DNA of 24,856 bases from a virus. The translations under genes were made by a program, and so were the position numbers. The notes below the pieces were generated by a model. The model worked only from the letters and a program-made list of their open reading frames with translations. It searched no databases and had not been told where the DNA came from. Numbering within the stretch: position 1 is the stretch's first letter; each line of letters opens with the position of its first letter. Location: positions 1-24,856 of IMG/VR virus record IMGVR_UViG_3300043446_003625, one strand, 5' to 3'. Below, one piece after another: positions 15,384 through 22,682 of this stretch.

Positions 15384-16895
15384 ATGTTTCTCAGTTATAT
15401 CACCTTGTTTGTTGCACTAAGTTTGAGTGTGGTGGCGGCCTGGTACAGTATCATTGGCCTCACTGCCATTTTTGCCAGTGCCGTTATACCCATTATCATC
15501 ATGGGAAGTATCTTGGAAGTGGCCAAGGTCACTGTGACCATATGGTTGCATGAATACTGGCACAGATGTAGACTGTTGATGAAATTTTATTTGGTACCGG
15601 CAGTGGCCATGCTCATGGTCATAACGTCAATGGGTATCTTTGGTTTCTTGAGCAAGGCACATTCTGATCAAAGTCTAGTGTCAGGAGATGTACTCAGTCG
15701 GATAGCAATATATGATGAAAAGATCAAAACCCAAAAGGAAAACATTGAAGCCAACCGTCGAGCACTTAAACAAATGGATGAGGGAGTGGACTCGGTACTG
15801 GGCCGCTCAACAGATGAAAAAGGTGCTGACAAGGCTGTGTCTCTTCGAAAAGCCCAGCAGAAAGAGCGTGGTCGCCTTCAAGCAGAAATACTACAGTCGC
15901 AGAAGTCCATTGCGGAACTTAACGAAGCCCGTGCGCCTATTGCCGCCGAGGTGCGTAAAGTTGAAGCAGAAGTTGGGCCAATTAAGTATATCGCGGCGTT
16001 CATCTACGGGGACAATCCGGATGCAAACTTGCTAGAACGTGCTGTGCGTTGGGTGATCATCATACTTGTTGTGGTGTTTGATCCACTTGCTATCATGATG
16101 GTGTTGGCAGCCACAGAGAGTTTGAAATGGGAACGTGAGAATCGATTGCGTCCTAGAACTGAACCAGCCTACGAAGCCGACGACGGTCCACTGACTGATC
16201 AGCAACAAGAACAAATACAAGCCACTGCCGAGGCAGACATGCCCACCGGACCGGTAGTTGAGACCAGTGGGTTGTTTGATGAAGAATCAAAAGATCCACA
16301 TCCTCCGGGCTGGATGTATGATCAACTCCGATCAGTGCCATTGGAAGAAAAAGAAGTTGAAGAAATTGCGGAAGAATTTGATCGTGCCAGACATGCTTAT
16401 CTAGATCGGGGTTTTGATCACTTCAAAGACTTAAAACCCATGGTGGCTCAACCTGCACAGGACATGGACGAGGATGTTGACGAACCAGAGAGTATCAAAA
16501 ATGCCATCAAACAGTGGAAGAGTCAAAATCCAGATCGTACCATCAAAGAAGAACGTGCCAAACTTGCTGCCGGACGTATAGGAGAATTGCCATGGATGCG
16601 TTTGTTAGCCGACAATGATTTGGGACGCGAGCCTACTTCGGGGTTTGGCATTGCGTTTCCTGCTGCCCCCATCAAAGGCGATTCATTCATGCGTGTTGAT
16701 CAAATGCCTAATGTGTTGTACAAATTCAACGGACACCACTGGATTATTGTGGACAAAAATTTAACTGATAACTACACTTACGACGATGCCTATATTGAGC
16801 ATTTGATTTCCAAGCTCACATCGGGAGAATATGACCCAGACATGTTGAGTGATGCAGAAGCTGATGCTATTGCTCGCCGTGTAAAACCAATCTAA
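15384..16895 (+). CDS. Membrane protein with long coiled coil
   Basis: A 503-residue protein. Hydrophobic segments lie at about residues 3-22, 24-46, 68-90 and 223-245. Between the third and fourth (about 103-200) is a charged Lys/Glu/Gln-rich coiled coil (YDEKIKTQKENIEANRR, AQQKERGRLQAEILQSQKS). The C-terminal 250 residues are soluble and acidic with Pro-rich linkers and end in a compact region (YKFNGHHWIIVDKNL). Similar coil-containing membrane proteins are common in T4-like phages of aquatic bacteria, with no known function. A role at the host inner membrane (lysis timing, superinfection or replication anchoring) is only a guess. It lies four bases after the preceding gene. Confidence 0.75.
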   Translation: MFLSYITLFVALSLSVVAAWYSIIGLTAIFASAVIPIIIMGSILEVAKVTVTIWLHEYWHRCRLLMKFYLVPAVAMLMVITSMGIFGFLSKAHSDQSLVSGDVLSRIAIYDEKIKTQKENIEANRRALKQMDEGVDSVLGRSTDEKGADKAVSLRKAQQKERGRLQAEILQSQKSIAELNEARAPIAAEVRKVEAEVGPIKYIAAFIYGDNPDANLLERAVRWVIIILVVVFDPLAIMMVLAATESLKWERENRLRPRTEPAYEADDGPLTDQQQEQIQATAEADMPTGPVVETSGLFDEESKDPHPPGWMYDQLRSVPLEEKEVEEIAEEFDRARHAYLDRGFDHFKDLKPMVAQPAQDMDEDVDEPESIKNAIKQWKSQNPDRTIKEERAKLAAGRIGELPWMRLLADNDLGREPTSGFGIAFPAAPIKGDSFMRVDQMPNVLYKFNGHHWIIVDKNLTDNYTYDDAYIEHLISKLTSGEYDPDMLSDAEADAIARRVKPI

Positions 16896-16897
16896 AT

Positions 16898-18106
16898 ATG
16901 AAATCATCTGAAACATTAGACAATTGTAGTTTCTGCGGCAAACACAAAGATTCAGTGGCCAAGCTCATTGTAGGAGCAGATGTTTCCATCTGCAATGAGT
17001 GTGTGGACCTATGCCAGACTTTGTTGAAAGATGAGATACCCATCAAAGCCAAAGAGATAACAGATGAACCATTGGATCCTAGAGCCATCAAGGAACACCT
17101 GGATCAGTATGTAATTGGTCAAGATCAAGCCAAAATGGTGCTAAGTGTAGCCATTTCCAATCACTACAAGCGAATTTCCAAATCTGAATCAGACGTGGAA
17201 ATTGAGAAAACCAACATTCTCATGCTGGGTCCTACAGGATCAGGTAAGACCTTGTTGGCTCGCACAGTGGCACGATATCTGGATGTTCCTTTTGTAATTG
17301 CTGATGCCACAAGTCTTACCGAAGCAGGCTATGTAGGCGATGATGTGGAAAGCCTAATTTCCAGACTGTTCTCGGCAGCAGGCAATGACATACAAAAAAC
17401 TCAGCGCGGCATAATTTTCATCGACGAGATTGACAAGATCAGTCGTAAAAGTGAAAGTGCCTCAATCACTCGAGATGTGTCAGGTGAAGGTGTGCAACAA
17501 GCATTACTTAAATTAGTTGAAGGCACAAGATGTAGGATAACCCCACAAGGGGGGCGCAAACACCCTTCTGGTGAAACCATTGAAATTGACACTAGCAATA
17601 TATTGTTCATTGCTGGTGGTGCATTTGTGGGGCTTGACAAGATCGTAAAAAGCCGAGTGCGTGGTACCAGCATTGGTTTTAGAGCCGAAGTGTCGGCTGA
17701 CCAACAAGGTGACTTACACCAAACCACACCTGAAGATTTGATCAAGTTTGGGTTGATACCTGAGTTTGTGGGACGTTTTCCTAGTTGGGTGGCTTTGGAT
17801 GAACTTGATAAACAAGACTTAGTGCGAATATTGCAAGATGTCCGGCATAGCTATGTCAGCCAGTATCAGTGGTTGTTCCAACGAGATCAAGTAGAACTTC
17901 AATTCAGTGAAGACAGTTTGGATCTCATTGCAGAACGTACTATTGCCAACAAAACTGGTGCACGAGGCTTGCATTCAGAACTTGAACGAGTTTTGCTGCC
18001 ACACATGTACAATTTAGCTCGCTATCGCAAACACGGAATCCACACTGTTTCTATTGACTCCCAACAGGTAAATATTCCCAAGGAGCTCAAAGAAATAAAT
18101 GAATAA
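16898..18106 (+). CDS. clpX: ClpX ATPase, unfoldase subunit of ClpXP
   Basis: A 402-residue full-length AAA+ unfoldase. The N-terminal zinc domain has C10, C13, C32 and C35 (CSFCGKHK ... CNECVDLC). Walker A is GPTGSGKT (111-118), the pore loop GYVGD (144-148), Walker B FIDEID (174-179), the RKH-type loop RKHPSGE (about 220-226) and sensor 2 GARGL. The IGF loop that docks on ClpP is kept (I259-G260-F261). No ClpP gene is in the window, so it may redirect the host ClpP to phage-chosen substrates. It starts two bases after the membrane gene and overlaps rpsU by eight bases. Confidence 0.96.
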   Translation: MKSSETLDNCSFCGKHKDSVAKLIVGADVSICNECVDLCQTLLKDEIPIKAKEITDEPLDPRAIKEHLDQYVIGQDQAKMVLSVAISNHYKRISKSESDVEIEKTNILMLGPTGSGKTLLARTVARYLDVPFVIADATSLTEAGYVGDDVESLISRLFSAAGNDIQKTQRGIIFIDEIDKISRKSESASITRDVSGEGVQQALLKLVEGTRCRITPQGGRKHPSGETIEIDTSNILFIAGGAFVGLDKIVKSRVRGTSIGFRAEVSADQQGDLHQTTPEDLIKFGLIPEFVGRFPSWVALDELDKQDLVRILQDVRHSYVSQYQWLFQRDQVELQFSEDSLDLIAERTIANKTGARGLHSELERVLLPHMYNLARYRKHGIHTVSIDSQQVNIPKELKEINE

Positions 18107-18323
18107 ACCGCATGCTAGATCAGTGTTGGTACAAGACAACAACATAGAAAAAGCTCTACGCAAATTCAAGAAAAAAATTCAAAATTCTGGGGTGTTAAAT
18201 GATCTTCGTGAACGTGAATTTTACATCAAACCCACTACCGAGCGCAAACTCAAGCGCAGTGCAGCCAAAAACCGTTGGCGCAAGTACATTGAAGGTCAAC
18301 AACTTCCACCAAAAACTTATTGA
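18099..18323 (+). CDS. rpsU: Ribosomal protein bS21
   Basis: A 74-residue homologue of the small-subunit protein bS21, which helps mRNA recruitment near the anti-Shine-Dalgarno end of 16S rRNA. The diagnostic core REREFYIKPTTERKLKRSAA matches the bacterial motif RRREFYEKPTTERKR. The N-terminal half follows the family pattern (VLVQDNNIEKALRKFKKKI, GVLNDLR). The length equals bacterial bS21 (about 71). The ATG lies inside the clpX end (8-base overlap), so it is translationally coupled to clpX. Phage-encoded bS21 is known from some aquatic and very large phages and is thought to swap into host ribosomes. Confidence 0.93.
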   Translation: MNKPHARSVLVQDNNIEKALRKFKKKIQNSGVLNDLREREFYIKPTTERKLKRSAAKNRWRKYIEGQQLPPKTY

Positions 18324-18358
18324 TTTTTGCCAAAATCTAATAATTGAATTTCAGATTG

Positions 18359-18367
18359 TGCTATAAT
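18359..18367 (+). promoter_or_regulatory. Extended -10 promoter for hsp20
   Basis: TGC followed by TATAAT at 18362-18367 with no clear -35 at 17 bp. The predicted start is about 18374. It is the only promoter-like sequence between rpsU and hsp20 and gives hsp20 its own transcript. Confidence 0.6.
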
Positions 18368-18374
18368 AAATACT

Positions 18375-18404
18375 GTTGTAGATGCCCGGGTGGGGTCTAC
18401 CAAC
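18375..18404 (+). promoter_or_regulatory. Stem-loop at the 5' end of the hsp20 mRNA
   Basis: GTTGTAGA (18375-18382) pairs with TCTA-C-CAAC (18396-18404) with one bulged C. CCC and GGG can pair further inside. It would sit at the very start of the transcript, about 20 bases before AAAGGAGA (18424-18430). It may protect the 5' end or respond to temperature; it does not cover the ribosome binding site directly. Confidence 0.5.
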
Positions 18405-18436
18405 AAAGTCATCTTGCTTAATAAAGGAGAAAACAA

Positions 18437-18895
18437 ATGACAAAAACTCTAACCCTTCGCGCTTTTGATCTTCCCGCAATTCACAAATTTGGTATCGGTT
18501 TCGATAACTTGTTTGATGATCTCATGCGTGTGAATGCCCAACAAAGCAACACCAATTATCCACCTTATGACATTGTGCAAATCAACGATGATGAGTACAT
18601 GATTTCTGTGGCTGTGGCAGGCTTTGGGCCCGACAACCTTAATGTTACCAAGGACAAAAAAACCTTGATCATTGAAGGCAAGCACAGCCGTGACACAGTG
18701 GACAACGAAGATGCCACTACCAAGTACTTGCACAAAGGCATCAGTGAGCGCAGTTTCCGCAGAGAGTTTACTCTTGCAGACTATGTGGAAATCAGCAATG
18801 CACATCTTGAACTGGGCATACTCAGCGTACATTTAAAGCGCGAAGTTCCTGAACAAGACAAACCAAAGACCATTGCGATTACTTACAAAGAGTAA
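18437..18895 (+). CDS. Small heat-shock protein, Hsp20/IbpA family
   Basis: A 152-residue alpha-crystallin-type chaperone that holds unfolding proteins. The N-terminus (GIGFDNLFDDLMR) and the start of the alpha-crystallin domain (YPPYDIVQINDDEYMISVAVAGF) resemble IbpA. The domain continues with KTLIIEGKH, GISERSFRREFTLADYVEI and a closing LGILSVHLKREVPE. The C-terminus has PKTIAI, an I-x-I-like anchor. AAAGGAGA precedes the ATG. Hsp20 genes are common in T4-like phages of aquatic bacteria, where they are thought to help capsid or host proteins fold. Confidence 0.95.
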   Translation: MTKTLTLRAFDLPAIHKFGIGFDNLFDDLMRVNAQQSNTNYPPYDIVQINDDEYMISVAVAGFGPDNLNVTKDKKTLIIEGKHSRDTVDNEDATTKYLHKGISERSFRREFTLADYVEISNAHLELGILSVHLKREVPEQDKPKTIAITYKE

Positions 18896-18908
18896 TATAA
18901 TGTAAATA

Positions 18909-18934
18909 CAGTGACAGCGATTCTGCTGTCACTG
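18909..18934 (+). other. Perfect 10-bp hairpin between hsp20 and clpS
   Basis: CAGTGACAGC and GCTGTCACTG pair without mismatch around GATTCT. No T-run follows, so it is not a standard intrinsic terminator. It may be an mRNA processing or stability element. Three tandem copies of TAGCA follow at 18941-18955, just before the clpS ribosome binding site. Confidence 0.55.
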
Positions 18935-18965
18935 ATTGTATAGCATAGCATAGCAAGGAATAGAA

Positions 18966-19277
18966 ATGGCACAGAGCGACGTCCGTACAAGGATCAAACC
19001 ATCAGAGGCTGTAAAAGAGCCCCCTATGTTCAAAGTTATCTATTTGAATGATAACCAAACAACAATGGATTTTGTGGTGGACAGCCTTGTTGAATATTTT
19101 GATTACACTCCAGAGTCCGCTGAACAGATCACCATAGACATTCATCAAGCAGGACAAGCCACAGTGGCAGTGCTGCCCTATGAAGTTGCTGAACAAAAAG
19201 GCATTGAAGTTACACTGAGTGCCCGTGCTCAACAGTACCCACTGCAAATCAAACTGGAACCCGAAACAGTAAATTAA
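18966..19277 (+). CDS. clpS: ClpS, N-degron adaptor of ClpAP
   Basis: A 103-residue protein matching ClpS: a disordered N-terminal tail (about 1-19), then PPMFKVIYLNDNQTTMDFVVDSL, IDIHQAGQATVAVLPYEVAEQKG and YPLQIKLE. The residues that hold the destabilising N-terminal residue in E. coli ClpS are N34, D35, D36, M40 and H66; here they are N28, D29, N30, M34 and H60, so the second acidic residue has become Asn. Family members pass N-degron substrates to ClpA. No clpA is in the window, so host ClpA would be the partner. The stop overlaps the stop of the convergent phosphoesterase gene by four bases. Confidence 0.92.
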   Translation: MAQSDVRTRIKPSEAVKEPPMFKVIYLNDNQTTMDFVVDSLVEYFDYTPESAEQITIDIHQAGQATVAVLPYEVAEQKGIEVTLSARAQQYPLQIKLEPETVN

Positions 19278-20062
19278 TCGTCCACAATAATACGCAGTGG
19301 ATGATAAACGTACTGGCGCCAGTCAGTGTCTCCGCGACCCCGGCAGTTATTGACAAATCGTACACCATTACGTATTTGATCTACTGATCCATGGTAGTGA
19401 CCAAAACACCAAGTGTGCAATTTTTTTTCTGTATCTGCGCTCAACGCCCGCATCATGAATCCGTTGCCCATGGTGTTGAACCGCAGTGTCTCAGCAAGGC
19501 CAATGTCGTGTGCAATCAAACATGAATTAGGGACAGTATGTGTTACACACACGATCTTTTGAACATCGTTGTGTGTCTGCAATTTTTTTATACTTGTGGT
19601 CATGTATGTGGCATCTGTTGTGGCTAGTCGTCCTACAGTTTTAGCAATTTGTGCATTGACTTTGCATTGATTTTGAAACCATAATGAAGTTTGTTCAGCA
19701 TCAATTGATGGATCTAAATCATAAGTCCACCAACCATTGGTTCCGACGATTGCGACGCCATCTACAACCACTACATTGTCTTGCAAAAATACAACATTGG
19801 GGATGTTTCTTATGCGACGAACTAGATCAGCGTAACTGGCATGAAGATCATCATAATGATATCGATGCTCGTCATTGCCGTCCACATAAAATACAGCTTG
19901 ATAACATGCGGCAAGATGACGCAATGTGTCCATTACTACTTCGCGATCACGTGCAAGGTCACCAGCTACCACACAATAAGCACTGTTGGCCATGCCAGTC
20001 CAATCAAAATCAGGCCAGGTTTCTGCGTGAAGGTCAGAAATTAAATCAAATGCAAAACTCAT
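19274..20062 (-). CDS. Calcineurin-like metallophosphoesterase
   Basis: 262 residues with the full metal-binding set of the family: D10-x-H12 (SDLHAE), GD at 34-35 (VAGDLARD), GNDEH at 62-66, a later HT (CVTHTVPN) and GHYHG near the C-terminus. There is no signal peptide, so it is cytoplasmic. It is a different subfamily from the PlcP-like enzyme at 21816-22661. Similar proteins occur in T4-like phages with no proven substrate (cyclic nucleotide, nucleic acid or phosphoprotein are all possible). It is divergent from the gene at 20087, with 24 bases between. It lacks a clear Shine-Dalgarno. Confidence 0.85.
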   Translation of the reverse strand: MSFAFDLISDLHAETWPDFDWTGMANSAYCVVAGDLARDREVVMDTLRHLAACYQAVFYVDGNDEHRYHYDDLHASYADLVRRIRNIPNVVFLQDNVVVVDGVAIVGTNGWWTYDLDPSIDAEQTSLWFQNQCKVNAQIAKTVGRLATTDATYMTTSIKKLQTHNDVQKIVCVTHTVPNSCLIAHDIGLAETLRFNTMGNGFMMRALSADTEKKLHTWCFGHYHGSVDQIRNGVRFVNNCRGRGDTDWRQYVYHPLRIIVDD

Positions 20063-20086
20063 GATACATATTTAAAAGGAAATGGG

Positions 20087-20443
20087 ATGAACATTATATT
20101 TGGCGAAGCACTGGACACGCTTCCAGACAACTACACTGTGTTGGAACTAGATACTTTTGTATTGCCACCTGATGGTGCGGTGAGAACCAGTTACTGTGTG
20201 ATTGAAAAGGTACCAATCACAGATTTTCCTATGATGGAGGCCTATATCAAGGTACATGCGGACATGATGAAAGCCTATCGTGATAAAAACTGGGAGTATT
20301 GTTTGCATGCCATACAAGGGCTCACAGGTCGGTGGAACGGTGAACTAGATAGTTTTTACAGCAACTTGCTGGAAAGAGTCAAACATTATCAAGACCACAC
20401 ACCCAGTGATTACTGGACTGGTTATATAGACCGCACAGTTTAA
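20087..20443 (+). CDS. Phage protein of unknown function
   Basis: A 118-residue soluble protein with AAAGGA about eight bases before the ATG. It starts with a strand-rich section (LPDNYTVLELDTFVLPPDG, TSYCVIEKVPI) and then has a helical, aromatic section (YIKVHADMMKAYRDKNWEYC, GRWNGELDSFYSNLLERV). It is the only plus-strand gene between 19277 and 22736. It overlaps the convergent exported-protein gene by four bases. The family has no function that I know. Confidence 0.75.
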   Translation: MNIIFGEALDTLPDNYTVLELDTFVLPPDGAVRTSYCVIEKVPITDFPMMEAYIKVHADMMKAYRDKNWEYCLHAIQGLTGRWNGELDSFYSNLLERVKHYQDHTPSDYWTGYIDRTV

Positions 20444-20730
20444 ATTTCTGGCTTGCTAGAAGTTTCTCCGGCACCCAACACACAGGCCATTTTGACATCG
20501 TACTCAATCATGGTCCATGTACGTGTTTCTCGGTTCACCAACAGTGTGATCCATGTGCCTGTTGTGGTTTTGCCCACCCACAGCGGCGTCTCTTGATAGT
20601 TGATGGTGAAGTAGTTCATGACTGACTCTGCATCTGAACACTTCAACGGCTTGACTAAATCTACAATTTCCTGGGCGTTGGCTATGGTGCTGATTAGGCA
20701 GAATAGGAACGCCATTGCTGTATTTTTCAT
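20440..20730 (-). CDS. Small exported protein, last gene of the plcP-agt operon
   Basis: 96 residues. The N-terminus is a clear Sec signal peptide (MKNTAMAFLFCLISTIANAQ, cleavage after ANA or AQ), so the product is periplasmic or surface bound. The mature part has two cysteines (LKCSDAES, KMACVLGAG) and beta-type sequence (TTTGTWITLLVNRETRTWTMIEYD). CAGGAGA lies before the ATG. The gene starts 26 bases after the glycosyltransferase stop, so it is probably co-transcribed with plcP and agt. The function is unknown; a role in envelope change or phosphate scavenging is inference from the operon. Confidence 0.8.
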   Translation of the reverse strand: MKNTAMAFLFCLISTIANAQEIVDLVKPLKCSDAESVMNYFTINYQETPLWVGKTTTGTWITLLVNRETRTWTMIEYDVKMACVLGAGETSSKPEI

Positions 20731-20756
20731 AAATGGCTTCTCCTGAGTTTTATTTA

Positions 20757-21755
20757 TTAAACCACAGGTACCAAATTGTCTCTAAATATCTCCCAGGCAC
20801 GTTGCCATGACCAACGTTGACTGCCTTGCCATACTAGATGTCGTGGCAAGAATAAACAATCAGTTACGGCCTGCTTCAAATCTTGATTCATGCAGCCAGT
20901 GATGCCTTCGTCTATGACATCCAAAGGCCCTTGACAGGGATAGGCTGCCACTGGAGTGCCGCAGGCCATGGCTTCAATCATTACAATGCCAAAAGTTTCC
21001 CATTGACTGGGGAAAACAAATACATCAGCCAGGCTGTAATATTCGGCCAGTGCAGAGCCAGTTTTGAAGCCCACAAATTCCACTGTGGGATAGCGATTTT
21101 CTAATTCAACCCTGTAAGGCCCATCACCTACCATGATTTTTCTTGCACCAGCAAAGGGCAAGGCACAAAATGCATCAAGATTTTTTTCTTTGCTTACTCT
21201 GCTGACACACACCAATGTGGGTCTGAGAGCAGGCAATCTATCTCGTGGATAAAATATGTCACGATCTACGCCACGAGTCCATGGCACAATGTCGCCATCA
21301 AAGCCGTGTGTTCTCAACTCCTGTACCATGGTGTCTGTTGTGGTTAATACCTTGCCTGAATGTTTGTGAAACCAACGCACTAGAGGCCAAGTAATGCTTT
21401 CAGGTATACCAAACAGGGTTCTAAGTCCTTCTGGAAACTTAGTATGATAAGCAGTGTTGTACCTATAATGACGTTTGTCAAGATATTGTCTAGTACGCAA
21501 ACCAATAGGACCTTCGGTGGCGATGTGGATATGATCCGGACGGATCTCCTCAAGTATCTTGCCCAAGTTCCGCGGAAAGGCAATCTTGACTTGGTTGTAG
21601 CCAGGGCAATCAAAGTAGCGGAACCGCCGGGGATCAAGATATACAACACGATAGTTGTCGCGAATCGCACACGCCTCAATATTTTTATAGGTTGTAACCA
21701 CGCCATTGATTTGATCAGGTAAGTTGTCTGTGACTATGAGGATAGTTTTTGGCAT
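20757..21755 (-). CDS. agt: GT4 glycosyltransferase, probable Agt-type glycolipid synthase
   Basis: A 332-residue GT-B retaining glycosyltransferase. The N-terminal acceptor domain begins TILIVTDNLPDQINGVVTTY and has DHIHIATEGPIG. The donor domain has LVCVSRVSKEKNLDAF and the EX7E signature in WETFGIVMIEAMACGTPV. Close family types are the diacylglycerol and mannosyl/glucosyl transferases that sit next to plcP in bacteria. There Agt adds a sugar to the diacylglycerol released by PlcP. GGAGGG lies before the ATG, inside the end of the small ORF at 21734-21910. Family membership is clear. The acceptor is inferred from the plcP neighbour; an O-antigen or lipopolysaccharide role is the alternative. 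Confidence 0.8.
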   Translation of the reverse strand: MPKTILIVTDNLPDQINGVVTTYKNIEACAIRDNYRVVYLDPRRFRYFDCPGYNQVKIAFPRNLGKILEEIRPDHIHIATEGPIGLRTRQYLDKRHYRYNTAYHTKFPEGLRTLFGIPESITWPLVRWFHKHSGKVLTTTDTMVQELRTHGFDGDIVPWTRGVDRDIFYPRDRLPALRPTLVCVSRVSKEKNLDAFCALPFAGARKIMVGDGPYRVELENRYPTVEFVGFKTGSALAEYYSLADVFVFPSQWETFGIVMIEAMACGTPVAAYPCQGPLDVIDEGITGCMNQDLKQAVTDCLFLPRHLVWQGSQRWSWQRAWEIFRDNLVPVV

Positions 21756-21910
21756 CGGCCCTCCACTCGAAAACTTCGGAATTTCAATTCATAGGTCATG
21801 GTCTGCAACACCCGTTCACAGGTGTTTTGATCTGGGAAAATCAATTCTACTCGGCCGGGGCGATCCTGTGGATTGTTTATGTGTACTGCTATCAATATCA
21901 TCAACCACAT
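21734..21910 (-). CDS. 58-residue small ORF overlapping plcP and agt
   Basis: The frame is supported by CAGGAGA six bases before its ATG at 21908-21910. It overlaps the plcP 3' end by 95 bases and the agt 5' end by 22 bases, in other frames. The product starts with a hydrophobic run (MWLMILIAV) and then reads VELIFPDQNTCERVL and FRSFRVEGRC, with two cysteines as in a small exported protein. Its layout recalls the product of 11797-12015. The overlapped PlcP tail is not part of the conserved enzyme core, which makes a real second gene here more believable. Confidence 0.6.
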   Translation of the reverse strand: MWLMILIAVHINNPQDRPGRVELIFPDQNTCERVLQTMTYELKFRSFRVEGRCQKLSS

Positions 21911-22661
21911 TGTCAGTCTCCTGAAGCCATGTAACAATTTCCCAGCGACCGTCATGATGTTCAACCAAGGCAGTGCAGGATTCAACCCAGTCACCGTCAT
22001 TCATGTACACTATGCCATCTATGATTTTGATTTCGGCATGATGTATATGTCCACAAATCACACCATCAAAACCACGTTTTCTACAGTAGTCCACAAGATT
22101 ACGTTCAAAGTGAAAAATGAAGTCTACTGCTTTTTTAACCCGATGCTTAAGGAACAGGCTAAGGCTAAAGTACCCAAAACCCATACGATGACGAATCCAA
22201 TTAATCCTGGTATTGAGTCCAAGTATGATATCATATGCTTTGTCTCCTAACAATGCTAACCAAGGTGCCAGTCTTGTGATACCGTCGAATAAGTCGCCAT
22301 GCACCACCAGGTAATGCCGACCATCAGCACCTATGTGTTCCAATTGATTTACAACATCGATCATACCAAAACCAATGTTGTATTGCATGAACGGTCTTAG
22401 AAACTCGTCGTGATTACCAGCCACATAAACAATCCTAGTGTCGCGCTTACTATGACCCAAAATACGCCGTATGACATTGGTGTGGCTTTGTTTCCATCGC
22501 CATTTGTTTTGTTTGATTTTCCAAGCATCAATGATGTCTCCCACAAGATAAAGAGTATGACAACTGTTGTTTTTGAGAAAGTTGTTGAGTTTGTTGGCCT
22601 GGCTGTCTTTGGTGCCAAGGTGCACATCGCTGATAAAAATACTGCGGTATGTTTTTTCCAT
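21816..22661 (-). CDS. plcP: PlcP-like phospholipase C (metallophosphoesterase)
   Basis: 281 residues. The motifs in order are FISDVHLGT (D12, H14), LVGDIIDAWK (D42), AGNHDEFLR (82-90), VVHGDLFD (121-123), CGHIHHAEI (204-208) and NDGDWVESCTALVEHHDG. This pattern, especially GDWVESCTA after GHIHH, is that of the proteobacterial family usually auto-named UDP-2,3-diacylglucosamine hydrolase-like, which includes PlcP. PlcP removes phosphocholine- or phosphoethanolamine-type head groups from phospholipids during phosphate starvation. The linked glycosyltransferase and the upstream Pho-type sites favour PlcP over LpxH. The last 30 residues are a non-conserved tail overlapping a small ORF. No Shine-Dalgarno is seen, and the best -10 (TAAATA, 22666-22671) would make the transcript almost leaderless. 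Confidence 0.85.
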   Translation of the reverse strand: MEKTYRSIFISDVHLGTKDSQANKLNNFLKNNSCHTLYLVGDIIDAWKIKQNKWRWKQSHTNVIRRILGHSKRDTRIVYVAGNHDEFLRPFMQYNIGFGMIDVVNQLEHIGADGRHYLVVHGDLFDGITRLAPWLALLGDKAYDIILGLNTRINWIRHRMGFGYFSLSLFLKHRVKKAVDFIFHFERNLVDYCRKRGFDGVICGHIHHAEIKIIDGIVYMNDGDWVESCTALVEHHDGRWEIVTWLQETDNVVDDIDSSTHKQSTGSPRPSRIDFPRSKHL

Positions 22662-22682
22662 AATGTATTTAGATCAAAATCA

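Noticed and set aside
18322-18337. Terminator after rpsU
   Set aside because: GATTTT/AAAATC is a weak A/T stem with no following T-run.
18941-18955. CRISPR or microsatellite from three TAGCA units
   Set aside because: Three five-base units without spacers are only a short tandem repeat; no CRISPR-like array exists in the window.
21873-22250. Plus-strand frame of 125 codons opposite plcP
   Set aside because: Antisense shadow of a strongly conserved enzyme, no ribosome binding site or motif.
21816-22661. LpxH, UDP-2,3-diacylglucosamine hydrolase of lipid A synthesis
   Set aside because: Motif layout is family-wide, but linkage to a GT4 enzyme and upstream Pho-type sites fit PlcP better. LpxH remains the formal alternative.
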